Below, one piece after another: positions 26,363 through 35,835 of a DNA stretch of 64,000 nucleotides. The notes under the pieces were generated by a model that was not told where the DNA came from, ran no database searches, and saw only the letters and a list, made by a program, of their open reading frames with translations. Each line of letters starts with the position of its first letter. Position 1 is the stretch's first letter. Source of the DNA: Cohnella herbarum (GTDB lineage: Bacteria > Bacillota > Bacilli > Paenibacillales > Paenibacillaceae); NCBI RefSeq assembly GCF_012849095.1, contig NZ_CP051680.1:6258001-6322000 (forward strand). The letters are read 5' to 3'. The position numbers were made by a program, and so were the translations under genes.

Positions 26363-28048
26363 ATGTACAGATTGTTAATCGTGGACGACGAGCCGGTTAT
26401 CGTAGACAGCTTAGGACAGCTATTTCGGGAGCAGAATCCGGAATTGGACGTGTGTCAGGCCTATTCGGCTATCGAGGCTTTGGAATGGATCAAGCGGGCA
26501 AAGGTGGACATCGTCATCAGCGACATTCGCATGCCGGAGAAAAACGGGCTGCAACTGATCGACGAGTTGATGCACTACTGGCCTTCCTGCAAAGTCGTTT
26601 TCCTGACGGGATACGACGAGTTCGATTACGTCTATTCGGCGATTCGGAAGAACGCGGATTTCTATATTTTGAAAACCGAGGACGATGTCGTGCTGCTTGA
26701 AGCCGTCCATCAATGCATCCGGCAACTGGACGAGGAAAACGCGCGGGTAGGCATGCTCGAAGCGGCGCGCAGCCAGATCATGCTGACGGGGCCGTTATTC
26801 CGCAAGCAGTTGTTGGAAGCGGCTCTCCACGGGGAGGACGTCAAGGATCTTATTGCGGAATCCGACGATTGGACGGGGGATTCCGCTGCCGGAGAACGGC
26901 TTGCTTTGAAGTTGGACGCGCGGAACCCGGTGCTGCTGCTCGCCTGCCGAGTGGATAGCTGGCGACCTGAGGCCACTTACGGCCGTAAGCTGCAAACCTA
27001 TTATTCTATTCAGCACGTCGTCGAGGAACGAATGGCGAAATCCGTCGTTCGCGAATCTTTGATATTCGGGCATGAACTGATCGTCTGGTTCCTTCAGCCC
27101 GATCCTGAGGCGAACAAGTTTTACGAAGAGAACGGAAGCGTCGATTGGCGCGGATTAAGCGTGTATTTGAGCGGGGTTCTGGAGTCCGTCCAGCAAGATT
27201 GCGGGGAGGAGGCGGGAGAAAATCCGATTTTCGTCATCGCGAAACAAGCGGCGGAGTGGGAGGGCGTTCACAGGGAGTTCGACTTGCTGCGGCAGTTTCT
27301 GAAGCGTCGGTTGTTCCCGAATCACGCATCGGCGGTCATCGATCTAGGCGCGCAAGGCGGCTTGGAAGCGAGAAGCGCGGAGACGCGCGTGACCCCGATG
27401 CTTGAATTCAAGCGCAAGCTGCACGAGTTGGAAAAAAGTCTGGACGGCGAAGAAGAAGACATTTTCGAGCGGATTTGTCGGGAATTGTTGGCGGATATTC
27501 GCGAGCAGATCGGCCAACATTATTTGACCGGGACGGAAAAGTATTACGGCTTCCTGCTCGTCTTTCTTGGCGCCATGGACGCGCTCGAAGTCGAGCAGAT
27601 GTCGATGACCGACATTCCTACGGACTGGAGCGCTGCGGCCGAGCATTTCGTCGGGCTGGGACGGCGAATTTGCGCGGACAAACGTCAGCGACGGGATCGG
27701 GAAGGGGATGCGCTCATTAGACGGCTGCAAAGCTACGTTCAGGATAATCTGCATAGCGATCTTTCCCTCGTCCGGATAGCGGAAGTTACTTTTTTTAATC
27801 CGAGTTATTTGTCCCGTTTGTACAAGCAGCATACGGGAACGAACTTGTCCGATTATATCCATGCCGCCCGTTTGGAAGCCGCCAAGCGGATGCTCGAACA
27901 ACCTGGAATGAAGGCGAACGACATCGCGGATAAGCTGGGCTTCAGCTCTCCGTCGTATTTCTCGACCTTTTTTCGCAAGATGACGGGACGGACGCCTCAA
28001 GAATATCGGGAAGACTTAGCCTCCTCCGGCAGGAAGTCGACAAAGTAA
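26363..28048 (+). CDS. YesN-type response regulator (REC + AraC)
   Basis: About 561 residues. Receiver domain 1-120 with VDDEP and Asp54 in VISDIRMPEKNGL. A long central region typical of YesN proteins follows. The C-terminal AraC domain (about 455-555) has LVRIAEVTFFNPSYLSRLYK and IADKLGFSSPSYFSTFFRK. The ATG at 26363 is preferred because AAGGAGG lies nine bases before it; upstream in-frame codons overlap the kinase gene. The strong helix-turn-helix and the transporter operon 106 bases downstream indicate the target. Confidence 0.87.
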   Translation: MYRLLIVDDEPVIVDSLGQLFREQNPELDVCQAYSAIEALEWIKRAKVDIVISDIRMPEKNGLQLIDELMHYWPSCKVVFLTGYDEFDYVYSAIRKNADFYILKTEDDVVLLEAVHQCIRQLDEENARVGMLEAARSQIMLTGPLFRKQLLEAALHGEDVKDLIAESDDWTGDSAAGERLALKLDARNPVLLLACRVDSWRPEATYGRKLQTYYSIQHVVEERMAKSVVRESLIFGHELIVWFLQPDPEANKFYEENGSVDWRGLSVYLSGVLESVQQDCGEEAGENPIFVIAKQAAEWEGVHREFDLLRQFLKRRLFPNHASAVIDLGAQGGLEARSAETRVTPMLEFKRKLHELEKSLDGEEEDIFERICRELLADIREQIGQHYLTGTEKYYGFLLVFLGAMDALEVEQMSMTDIPTDWSAAAEHFVGLGRRICADKRQRRDREGDALIRRLQSYVQDNLHSDLSLVRIAEVTFFNPSYLSRLYKQHTGTNLSDYIHAARLEAAKRMLEQPGMKANDIADKLGFSSPSYFSTFFRKMTGRTPQEYREDLASSGRKSTK

Positions 28049-28069
28049 AACGATGTAAAGAGATTGAAA

Positions 28070-28099
28070 TTGTAACCGCTTACCAGCACCGCCTATAAT
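28070..28099 (+). promoter_or_regulatory. Promoter with cre site in the -35 region
   Basis: TTGTAA (-35, 28070-28075) and TATAAT (-10, 28094-28099) are 18 bases apart. The -35 is also the first six bases of TTGTAACCGCTTACC (28070-28084), a cre matching the consensus except at its last base. CcpA binding should block RNA polymerase and repress the transporter operon when a preferred sugar is present. Confidence 0.65.
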
Positions 28100-28154
28100 G
28101 AGGCTCAGAAAGGTCGACCTTTCCATAACCATTACGATCGATGGGGGATAACGC

Positions 28155-29873
28155 ATGACAAGAAAAACGATAAGCGGCCTTGCGGCGGCGATGATGCTGA
28201 GCACGACGATTCTGCTAGCGGCTTGCAGCTCGAACGATAAGGAAGAGCAAGCTTCACAGCCGCCGGCATCGACGCAAGCTAGCGGCGAAAGTCCGTCCGC
28301 AAGCGGCGGCGCGCCTGCCGAAACTCCAGCGGCGGATCCTCTCGGCAAATACGAAGAACCGATTACGGTAACCCAAGTGATGGGGTTTAACCCGCCTCAG
28401 GATTCCAAGACGCCGAAAGGTCTAACGCCTGAAAAAAACGCCTACGTCTCTAAATTGAAAGAAATGCTCAATATCGACTTGAAATACTTGTGGACCGTTC
28501 CTTCGGAACAGTTCGATCAGAAATTCGCCTTGGCCGTATCGTCCGGCGATCTTCCGGATGTCATGTCGCTCAAGCTGCTCGATTTCGAGAGCTTCAGGCA
28601 GCAGGACCAGCTGGCCGATCTGACCGAAGCTTACGAGAAATACGCTTCTCCGACGCTGAAGAAGTACTTGGAGTCGGACGGCGGAAGAACGTTGAAGATG
28701 TTCACGTACGACGGCAAGCTGCTGGGATTGCCTTCCTATGAGGACCCGTTCATGTCTTCCCAGATTTTGTGGATTCGGCAGGACTGGCTGGACAAATTGC
28801 AGCTTCAGCCGCCGACGACGCTGGAGGAATTAGAGCAGGTCGCGGAAGCGTTCGTGAAGAACGATCCCGACGGCAACAACAAGAACGATACGTACGGCAT
28901 CTCCATGAACAAGGAACTGATCTCGTGGGGATTCGACGCGAGGGGCTTATTTTACACGATGGGCGCCTATCCGAAAGCATGGACGAAGGGCAGCGACGGC
29001 AAGCTTATCCCGGGCGAAATTCAACCGGAGACGAAAGCCGCGTTGGAGAAGATGAACGATTGGTACAAGAAAGGCATTCTCGACAAGGAGTTCGCCTTCA
29101 AGGATATCAACAAAGCCGTCGAAGACGTCGTGGCGGGCAAAGTCGGCATTACGTTCGGCGAATGGTGGGATCCCGAATGGCCTCTGAATCTGAGCAAAGA
29201 GAAGGATCCGAAGGCGGAATGGAAGCCGTTCCCTCTGCCGTCTTATAACGGCAATCCGGGTCTGACGCTCGTGCCGGGGCTTCGGCTGAACTGGGTCGTG
29301 ACCGCGAATAAGAAGATGGAGCATCCGGAAGCCGTCGTCAAGATGGCGAACTTCTATCATGAAATGTGGCTGCCGAAGTACCAGGAAGAGAACAAGCCGG
29401 AGAACGGCTACGTGTACAACTGGTACGAACCGAGAATTTACAACCCGCTCAATATCGACGATCTGTACACGCGGGTGAACGCCGCCCTGAAAGCGAATCA
29501 AGATACGATAGACGCGGAAAATCCGGAGGCGCCGCAACTGTTCGCGAACGCCAAGAAGTTCTTGTCCGGCGATCCCGACACGACCGCTTGGGGCTTCTAT
29601 AACAGCCGGGTCAAGGAAGACGGAGGCTGGGGGCTTACCCGCAAGATCAAGGAAGAGAAGAAATTCGTTTACAACGAATTTTACGGCACGCCGACGCCGA
29701 CTCAAGTGGAACGAGGCAGCTCGCTCGATAAGTTGACGGACGAGACGTATTTAAAGATCATTATGGGTTCCGGCAAAACGGACGAATTCGACAAGTACGC
29801 GGATAGCTGGAAAAAACTCGGCGGGGACGAGATTGCGGAAGAGGTCAACGCTTGGTACGCGGAACGTCAATAA
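28155..29873 (+). CDS. LplA-type ABC transporter substrate-binding lipoprotein
   Basis: A 572-residue lipoprotein with lipobox LLAAC (Cys24), then a low-complexity Ser/Ala/Pro linker to about residue 58. The large size and motifs such as LPSYEDPFMSSQILWIRQDW and VGITFGEWWDPEW place it with the LplA/YtcQ-like cluster 1 binding proteins of Bacillales, which bind oligosaccharides, often uronate- or xylan-derived. It is the first gene of the transporter operon and is followed by a strong intercistronic hairpin. Confidence 0.87.
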   Translation: MTRKTISGLAAAMMLSTTILLAACSSNDKEEQASQPPASTQASGESPSASGGAPAETPAADPLGKYEEPITVTQVMGFNPPQDSKTPKGLTPEKNAYVSKLKEMLNIDLKYLWTVPSEQFDQKFALAVSSGDLPDVMSLKLLDFESFRQQDQLADLTEAYEKYASPTLKKYLESDGGRTLKMFTYDGKLLGLPSYEDPFMSSQILWIRQDWLDKLQLQPPTTLEELEQVAEAFVKNDPDGNNKNDTYGISMNKELISWGFDARGLFYTMGAYPKAWTKGSDGKLIPGEIQPETKAALEKMNDWYKKGILDKEFAFKDINKAVEDVVAGKVGITFGEWWDPEWPLNLSKEKDPKAEWKPFPLPSYNGNPGLTLVPGLRLNWVVTANKKMEHPEAVVKMANFYHEMWLPKYQEENKPENGYVYNWYEPRIYNPLNIDDLYTRVNAALKANQDTIDAENPEAPQLFANAKKFLSGDPDTTAWGFYNSRVKEDGGWGLTRKIKEEKKFVYNEFYGTPTPTQVERGSSLDKLTDETYLKIIMGSGKTDEFDKYADSWKKLGGDEIAEEVNAWYAERQ

Positions 29874-29885
29874 TCGAAATGAGAT

Positions 29886-29922
29886 CGAAAGGGGAGGACT
29901 GCACCTGGGCTCTCCCCTTTCG
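29886..29922 (+). terminator. Intercistronic hairpin after the LplA-like gene
   Basis: CGAAAGGGGAG pairs with CTCCCCTTTCG (11 pairs) in the gap between lipoprotein and permease genes. There is little T-tail, so it is more likely a message-stability element or weak attenuator than a full terminator. Confidence 0.7.
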
Positions 29923-29947
29923 CAGCATTAGAAGGAGGTACCGACTG

Positions 29948-30853
29948 ATGAATAACACGGTAATTCGCCGATTAAGGACGGAATGGCCGCTGCACTTCTT
30001 GCTCTTGCCTGGCGTTCTGGTTACGCTGGCTTATCATTACGGCCCGACGCTGGGCATCGTCATGGCTTTTCAGAAATTCCAGCCCATCCTCGGTTTCTTC
30101 AAGTCGAAATGGGTCGGGATGCGCAATTTCGAGTACGTGTTTCATCTCCCCGGATTCGAGCAAGTGCTGTGGAATACGCTCATCATCTCGTTTTTCAAGA
30201 TTCTTTTCGGATTGGCAATTCCGCTCGCGTTGGCGCTGCTGCTTAACGAGGTGCGCAAGACTTGGTTTCAGCGTCTGATCCAGACGAGCGTCTTTTTACC
30301 GTTTTTCCTGTCTTGGACCGTTCTCGGAGGCGTGCTGTTCGAGATTTTCACTCTTCGGGGGCCCGTCAACGGGTTGCTGTCGTCGATTGGCGTCGACCCG
30401 ATCATGTTTATGGGGAGTAACGGGTGGTTCAGGGGCATTCTGGTCGGGTCCGACGTCTGGAAAGGCATGGGTTACAACATGATTATTTTCCTCGCGGCCA
30501 TCGTGGGCATCAACCCGAGCTTGTACGAAGCGGCCGAAGTGGACGGCGCGGGCAAATGGAAGCAAATGCTCCATATCACGTTGCCCGGCATGATGCCGAT
30601 CATTATTTTGCTATCCACGCTGAGTATCGGCAATATTCTGAACGCGGGTTTCGAGCAAATATTGCTGCTGTATAACCCGGTCGTCTACAGAGGCTCCGAC
30701 GTTATCGATACGTTCGTATACCGGCTCGGACTGTTCGATCGCCAGTATGGCCCGGCTGCGGCAGTCGGACTGTTCAAGTCGGGGATTTCGCTCCTCCTCG
30801 TGTCCCTTTCTTATTTCATGGCCTATCGCTTTAGCAGATACAGAATTTTTTAA
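29948..30853 (+). CDS. LplB-type ABC transporter permease
   Basis: 301 residues with six predicted membrane helices and an EAA loop SLYEAAEVDGAGKWKQML. The ATG at 29948 follows AAGGAGGTACCGACTG, an excellent ribosome binding site; a longer frame from 29852 would overlap the lipoprotein gene and the hairpin. It pairs with the LplC-type permease 18 bases downstream. No dedicated ATPase gene is present. Confidence 0.9.
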   Translation: MNNTVIRRLRTEWPLHFLLLPGVLVTLAYHYGPTLGIVMAFQKFQPILGFFKSKWVGMRNFEYVFHLPGFEQVLWNTLIISFFKILFGLAIPLALALLLNEVRKTWFQRLIQTSVFLPFFLSWTVLGGVLFEIFTLRGPVNGLLSSIGVDPIMFMGSNGWFRGILVGSDVWKGMGYNMIIFLAAIVGINPSLYEAAEVDGAGKWKQMLHITLPGMMPIIILLSTLSIGNILNAGFEQILLLYNPVVYRGSDVIDTFVYRLGLFDRQYGPAAAVGLFKSGISLLLVSLSYFMAYRFSRYRIF

Positions 30854-30871
30854 CCGGAAGGAGTCGGGCAT

Positions 30872-31756
30872 ATGGTTTATAAGGAATCGCTTAGCAGAAG
30901 AGCGTTTCACGTCGTTAATGTTATCGTGCTGAGCGCCATTACGCTCATGGGTTTTCTTCCCTTCGTTCACTTGCTGGCCGTGTCGCTTAGCTCCAACACG
31001 TATGCTTCCGCCGGAGAGGTCACTTTATGGCCGAAAGGATTTACGACCAATGCCTACCAATATATGAGCGAGAATGCGGCTTTCTTCGAATCGCTTGTCG
31101 TCTCCTTGAAAAGGGTGGCGATCGGGACCGTCGTCAACATGCTGTTGGTCGTCATGACGGCTTATCCGCTGTCCAAGGAGAACGCCAAATTCCAATTTCG
31201 GACCGTATACGTATGGTTTTTCGCCATTACGATGTTTTTCGGCGGAGGTTTGATCCCGACGTATATCGTCGTGAAGGAGACGGGGCTGCTTGACTCGATC
31301 TGGGCACTCGTTCTGCCGGGGGCGCTTAACGTGTGGTACACGGTTATGCTGCTGAACTTCTTCCGTAGCGTGCCCAAAGACTTGGAGGAAGCGGCGATCA
31401 TCGATGGGGCGGGACACTGGTCGCTCATCTGGAGAGTATACTTGCCGATCTCGATTCCCGCGATTGCCACGGTGCTGCTGTTTACGGTCGTCGGTCATTG
31501 GAACTCTTGGTTCGACGGCATTTTGTATATGAACTCTCCGTCCAATTATCCGCTTCAGTCGTATTTATCTACGTTAATTACCGCGATTAACGTGCAGATC
31601 ATCTCCGTGGACAGCTTGGCGGCGCTGCAGGATCTCGGCGAGAAAACGCTGCGCACCGCGCAAATTTTCATGGGGGCGTTGCCGATCATGATCGTATACC
31701 CGTTCCTGCAAAAATATTTCGTCAAAGGCATCGTCGTAGGGAGCGTTAAAGAATAA
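30872..31756 (+). CDS. LplC-type ABC transporter permease
   Basis: 294 residues with six predicted membrane helices and EAA loop DLEEAAIIDGAGHWSLIWRV. GGAAGGAG precedes the ATG. It is the second channel subunit; 24 bases downstream the operon continues into enzymes that probably act on the imported sugar. Confidence 0.9.
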   Translation: MVYKESLSRRAFHVVNVIVLSAITLMGFLPFVHLLAVSLSSNTYASAGEVTLWPKGFTTNAYQYMSENAAFFESLVVSLKRVAIGTVVNMLLVVMTAYPLSKENAKFQFRTVYVWFFAITMFFGGGLIPTYIVVKETGLLDSIWALVLPGALNVWYTVMLLNFFRSVPKDLEEAAIIDGAGHWSLIWRVYLPISIPAIATVLLFTVVGHWNSWFDGILYMNSPSNYPLQSYLSTLITAINVQIISVDSLAALQDLGEKTLRTAQIFMGALPIMIVYPFLQKYFVKGIVVGSVKE

Positions 31757-31780
31757 GGTTCGTAAAGGGAGTGGAATGGG

Positions 31781-33217
31781 GTGGACTTCGAGAGAGCTCA
31801 GAATGACGTAACCGTATATCCGATCGAAGACGCCGACCGCTTCCTGCGCAATCCGGCTATGGGCTGGGTGGTCTACATTGACGCATTCGAGAAGCCGTTT
31901 CCCGATGCGGACGAGTATTGGAAGCGGCAGGATCCGAACATCGGGATGGCTAGCATTTTGTACATTCGGGTGCCCTGGTCCCAGTTGGAGCTGGAGGAAG
32001 GCCGTTATGCTTGGCAAGCGGACGATAATTATCGCAAGCTTATCTCCATGGCGCTGGAGCGCGGCTTAAAGCTGGCCTTCCGCGTCTATGTCGACAGCAA
32101 GGACGCTTACCGGCAGGCGACGCCGCAGTTCGTATTCGATGCGGGGGCTGACGGTTACGCGAACGAGACGAAGAACGGGGTTTCGTTCCGGACGCCTTAT
32201 GTGCTGGATGCGGTATTTCAGGCGAAGTTCGCCAAGTTCGTGGAGGCGTTCGCTTCCGAGTACGACAAATCGGATATCGTCGATTTCATCGATGCGCAAG
32301 GGCTCGGTTGGTGGGGGGAAATGCACAACCTCGGGTATTTAATCGGAGCGCGAAAGAAGCGGGCGTTTCAGTGGATCGTCCGATTATATAGCGATCATTT
32401 CCGTCACGTACTCCTAGGCGGTCAATACGGCAAAGGGAGTTTCGGCTTCGCTTTGCAGGAATGGGCGATCCGGGAGCTTGGCTACGTCATCCGCCGCGAC
32501 AGCTTCGGCAGCCCGATCTGGTTCAAGCCGGGGGACAAACGGAAGATCGCGGCGTTATGGCCTTCCGTGCCGGTGTTCGCCGAGAATTGCTACCATACGT
32601 TCGCGGGCCGTCCGGAATGGTATGAAGGCGACGGATTCCCGACGCTGCGGGACATGATGGCGCGAGTCGTTCAAGACGCTATGGAGATGCGCGCCAACAC
32701 GCTCGACTTGCGGAATCCGGAGGATGCGGAGCTGTGGGTGTCGGCCGCGCCCGATCTCGTGCGCGACTTCGCCCTGCGTTGCGGCTACCGGTTCGTAATG
32801 ACGGAGTTGACGTATCCGGTGGAGATGGAAGCGGGTCGGGCGTATGCCATCCGGCATAGGTGGAAGAACGTCGGCGTCGGCAAGCTTCCGAACGAGAATC
32901 GGAACTGGCGGAGCAAATACAGGCTTTCGTTCGCGCTGTTGTCTGATCGGGACAGCGGCGTTCCGGTCTGCCGGACGCTTGCGGATGCGGAACCCGGGGA
33001 GTGGCTGCTCGGATCGGAGTATGCCTATGAGTCGCGGTTCGCTTGCGGAGATATTCCGGCGGGAGGTTACGATCTGGCCGTGGCTCTAGTAAATACCGAG
33101 CGAGGGGACGAACCCGAAATCGCGTTGGCGATGGAAGGGGAGCTACCGGACCGAAGGTGGTATAAAATAGGGAGAGTGAACGTCGTTAACGAAAAGGGCG
33201 GGGAAGCGAATGGATAA
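31781..33217 (+). CDS. TIM-barrel glycosidase-like protein with DUF4832
   Basis: A 478-residue cytosolic protein. The first 330 residues look like a GH-A-like barrel with NPAMGW near the N-terminus, YIRVPWSQLELEEGRYAW, and DIVDFIDAQGLGWWGEMHN, matching the DUF4874/DUF4832 pattern in which a Trp-Gly-Glu sits at a candidate active site. The last 130 residues form a beta-sandwich (HRWKNVGVGKLPN and GGYDLAVALVNTE), typical of DUF4832. The GTG start follows GGGAGTG. Its end overlaps the GH31 gene by eight bases, so both probably process the same imported substrate. No activity is established for the family as far as I know. Confidence 0.65.
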   Translation: MDFERAQNDVTVYPIEDADRFLRNPAMGWVVYIDAFEKPFPDADEYWKRQDPNIGMASILYIRVPWSQLELEEGRYAWQADDNYRKLISMALERGLKLAFRVYVDSKDAYRQATPQFVFDAGADGYANETKNGVSFRTPYVLDAVFQAKFAKFVEAFASEYDKSDIVDFIDAQGLGWWGEMHNLGYLIGARKKRAFQWIVRLYSDHFRHVLLGGQYGKGSFGFALQEWAIRELGYVIRRDSFGSPIWFKPGDKRKIAALWPSVPVFAENCYHTFAGRPEWYEGDGFPTLRDMMARVVQDAMEMRANTLDLRNPEDAELWVSAAPDLVRDFALRCGYRFVMTELTYPVEMEAGRAYAIRHRWKNVGVGKLPNENRNWRSKYRLSFALLSDRDSGVPVCRTLADAEPGEWLLGSEYAYESRFACGDIPAGGYDLAVALVNTERGDEPEIALAMEGELPDRRWYKIGRVNVVNEKGGEANG

Positions 33218-34745
33218 AAAGAAACTTGAAATCGATAGACTGGAAGGGGAGTACTGGTGGGGCGGAGATATCGATGACGGGATTCGGATGCCGTTCGGGG
33301 AATTCGACCATGCGCGGGACCTGATAAGCGAAGGAAGAGGCAATCAAGCCGTTCCGTTGCTTCTCTCGAACAAAGGGAGATATGTCTGGTCGGAGGAGCC
33401 GATTCGTTTCGTCTTTGCGGATGGGCGGCTTTCTCTCGAGAGCGAAACCGGACAATTCGTATATCGCGAAGGAAAGGGAAGCTTGCGGGATACGTTCCTA
33501 GCCGCGTCTTCTGCGCATTTTCCGGCTTCCGGTTCCATTCCCGAGGAACTCTTTTTCACCATGCCGCAATATAACTTGTGGATCGAACTGCAGTACGAAC
33601 CAACCCAGGAGAAGACGCTTGCTTATGCGGAAGCCGTACTGGCGAACGGAATGCCGCCGGGCGTAATCATGATCGACGATAATTGGATGGAGGATTACGG
33701 GGTGTGGAAGTTCCGCGCCGATCGATTCCCCGATCCGAAAGCGATGACGGACAGGCTGCACGAGCTAGGCTTTAAGGCGATGCTGTGGACGTGTCCGTTC
33801 GTCAGCCCGGATAACGCGGCGAACTTCCGCCGGCTGGAGCGGGAAGGCTACTTGCTCAAGGATGAGAGCGGCGAAACAGCGATCCGCAGATGGTGGAACG
33901 GCTATAGCGCCGTGCTCGACTGCACGAACGAGGCGGCGGTCGCGTGGTATGAAGGCGAACTTAGGCTGTTGATGGACGACTATGGCATCGACGGTTTCAA
34001 ATTCGACGCCGGCGACCCGCAATTTTATCGCATGTCCGACCAGAGCGCCGTTACGCGACACCCGAACGGGCATTGCGAGGCGTGGGCTAAGGTCGGGCTG
34101 AACTATCCGTTGAACGAATATCGGGCGTGTTGGAAGAACGCGGGGCAACCGCTCGTGCAACGGCTTGCCGACAAGAATCATAGCTGGCAGCTGGACGGTC
34201 TCGCGTCTCTCATTCCGAACGGGCTGGCGCAAGGGCTCGCGGGGTATGCGTTCACTTGCCCGGACATGATCGGCGGCGGTCAGATCGGGGACGTCGAGAA
34301 TAATTCGGATTTCAAGCTGGATCAGGAGCTGTTCGTCCGTTACGCCCAATGCTCGGCGTTGTTTCCGATGATGCAGTTTTCGACGGCGCCTTGGCGCGTG
34401 CTCGACGAGGAGCATTTGACTTGCTGCGTCGAGGCGGCGAAGCTTCACGAATCGTTCGGCCGGACGATTCTGGACTTGGCGCGGCATGCGGCCGAGACGG
34501 GCGAGCCGATTATTCGGCATTTGGCTTATGTTTTCCCGGAAGGCGGGTATGAACGGGTTCGGGACCAATTTATGCTGGGCGATCGCATCCTCGTCGCTCC
34601 CGTTCTCGAGAAGGGCGCACGCGTTCGAACCGTGGCGTTCCCGCCGGGCACGTGGCAAGGAGACGATGGCAGCTCCGTCGTCGGCCCATGCTCGCGGCAA
34701 GTCGAAGCCCCGCTTTCTCGCTTGCCTTGGTACAGGTTGACTTAG
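33210..34745 (+). CDS. GH31 family glycosidase
   Basis: A 511-residue intracellular enzyme. The barrel shows IMIDDNWMEDYGVWKF, RLHELGFKAMLWTCPFV and the catalytic segment YGIDGFKFDAGDP, with Asp266 as the probable nucleophile. The KFDAGD form resembles the MYORG/alpha-galactosidase-like branch of GH31 more than classic alpha-glucosidases. It is shorter than most family members because N- and C-terminal sandwiches are reduced. The ATG overlaps the DUF4832 gene by eight bases; an AAAGGGCGGGGA site lies upstream. The sugar and linkage are uncertain. No terminator follows directly; transcripts may run into the repeat array. Confidence 0.8.
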   Translation: MDKKKLEIDRLEGEYWWGGDIDDGIRMPFGEFDHARDLISEGRGNQAVPLLLSNKGRYVWSEEPIRFVFADGRLSLESETGQFVYREGKGSLRDTFLAASSAHFPASGSIPEELFFTMPQYNLWIELQYEPTQEKTLAYAEAVLANGMPPGVIMIDDNWMEDYGVWKFRADRFPDPKAMTDRLHELGFKAMLWTCPFVSPDNAANFRRLEREGYLLKDESGETAIRRWWNGYSAVLDCTNEAAVAWYEGELRLLMDDYGIDGFKFDAGDPQFYRMSDQSAVTRHPNGHCEAWAKVGLNYPLNEYRACWKNAGQPLVQRLADKNHSWQLDGLASLIPNGLAQGLAGYAFTCPDMIGGGQIGDVENNSDFKLDQELFVRYAQCSALFPMMQFSTAPWRVLDEEHLTCCVEAAKLHESFGRTILDLARHAAETGEPIIRHLAYVFPEGGYERVRDQFMLGDRILVAPVLEKGARVRTVAFPPGTWQGDDGSSVVGPCSRQVEAPLSRLPWYRLT

Positions 34746-34767
34746 AAGGCAGGAAGGGGCTTGCTAG

Positions 34768-34797
34768 GGATTGGAGATAGGCGGAAAAAACGTCTAA
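34768..34797 (+). repeat. Dispersed GGAGATAGGCGGAAAA repeat, copy 2
   Basis: Contains GGAGATAGGCGGAAAA followed by ACGTCTAACTC and runs directly into the 51-bp array. Confidence 0.6.
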
Positions 34798-35592
34798 CTC
34801 TGCTCACCTCACCCGAATTAGTCGATTTTATCGAGCAACTCTCGCTGAAACTGGCCACCTCGCCAGAATTAGTCGATTTTATCGAGCAACTCTAGCTGAA
34901 ACTGGTCACCGGTTCAGAATTAGTCGATTATTTCGAGTAACTTTCGCTGAAACTGGTCACCGGTCCAGAATTAGTCGATTATTTCGAGTAACTCTCGCTG
35001 AAACTGGTCACCGGTCCAGAATTAGTCGTATTTCGAGTAACTTTCGCTGAAACTGGCCACTGCGCCAGAATTAGTCGATTTTATCGAGTAACTCTCGCTG
35101 AAACTGGCCACTGCGCCAGAATTAGTCGATTATTTCGAGTAACTCTCGCTGAAACTGGTCACCGGTCCAGAATTAGTCGATTATTTCGAGTAACTCTCGC
35201 TGAAACTGGCCACTGCGCCCGAATTAGTCGATTATTTCGAGTAACTTTCGCTGAAACTGGTCACCGCGCCAGAATTAATCGATTATTTCGAGTAACTCTC
35301 GCTGAAACTACTCACCGCGCCAAAATTAGTCGATTATTTCGAGTAACTTTCGCTGAAACTGGCCACCGCGCCAGAATTAATCGATTATTTCGAGCAACTC
35401 TCGCTGAAACTGGCCACCGCGCCAGAATTAATCGATTATTTCGAGTAACTCTCGCTGAAACTGGCCACCGCGCCAGAATTAATCGATTATTTCGAGTAAC
35501 TTTCGCTGAAACTACTCACCTCACCCGAATTAGTCGATTATTTCGAGTAACTCTCGCTGAAACTGGCCACTGCGCAAGAATTTGTCGATTTT
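34798..35592 (+). repeat. Tandem array of fifteen 51-bp repeats
   Basis: The landmark CGCTGAAACT recurs at a 51-base period (starts near 34841, 34892, 34943, 34994, then 35043 after a 2-base deletion, then every 51 bases to 35553), with a partial unit at the left end. Each unit has GAATTAGTCGATTATTTCGA, GTAACTCTCGCTGAAACT and a variable segment flanked by CTGGC/GCCAG that can form a small hairpin. Although 51 is a multiple of three, TAA in most units (GAGTAAC) and stops in other frames exclude a coding repeat. There are no unique spacers, so it is not a CRISPR array. Confidence 0.9.
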
Positions 35593-35683
35593 AGAGGCTG
35601 TCTATTTATTATGGACAGTTTTGAAAATGTAAATGATTTTTCTATTATTCGAACTTCCGCATAGTTAATCGATTGTCTCAAAA

Positions 35684-35822
35684 AACCGTCTACCTCGGTC
35701 TCAGGTAGGCTAGTTGGTGAGGAGATAGGCGGAAAAAACGTCTACCTCGGTTTCAGGTAGGTTAGTTGGTGAGGAGATAGACGGAAAAGCCAGGAAAAGC
35801 CGTCTAACTCGGTCTCAGTAAT
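35684..35822 (+). repeat. Tandem 52-bp repeats, GGAGATAGGCGG family
   Basis: At least two and a half units starting CGTCTACCTCGG at 35687, 35739 and 35801 (the last displaced by a 10-base duplication). Within a unit CTACCT can pair with AGGTAG, or alternatively CGTCTACCTC with GAGATAGACG, giving two exclusive hairpins. Confidence 0.75.
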
Positions 35823-35835
35823 CATGCAAAAACAA

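Noticed and set aside
28947..29705. 252-residue antisense frame
   Set aside because: A shadow of the LplA-like lipoprotein gene, without a ribosome binding site.
33765..34700. 311-residue antisense frame
   Set aside because: A shadow of the GH31 gene caused by high G+C at third positions.
34798..35592. CRISPR array
   Set aside because: The 51-bp units follow each other without unique spacers, and no cas genes are present.
34798..35592. Coding tandem repeat
   Set aside because: One frame of some units is open, but GAGTAAC in most units and stops in all other frames on both strands break it.
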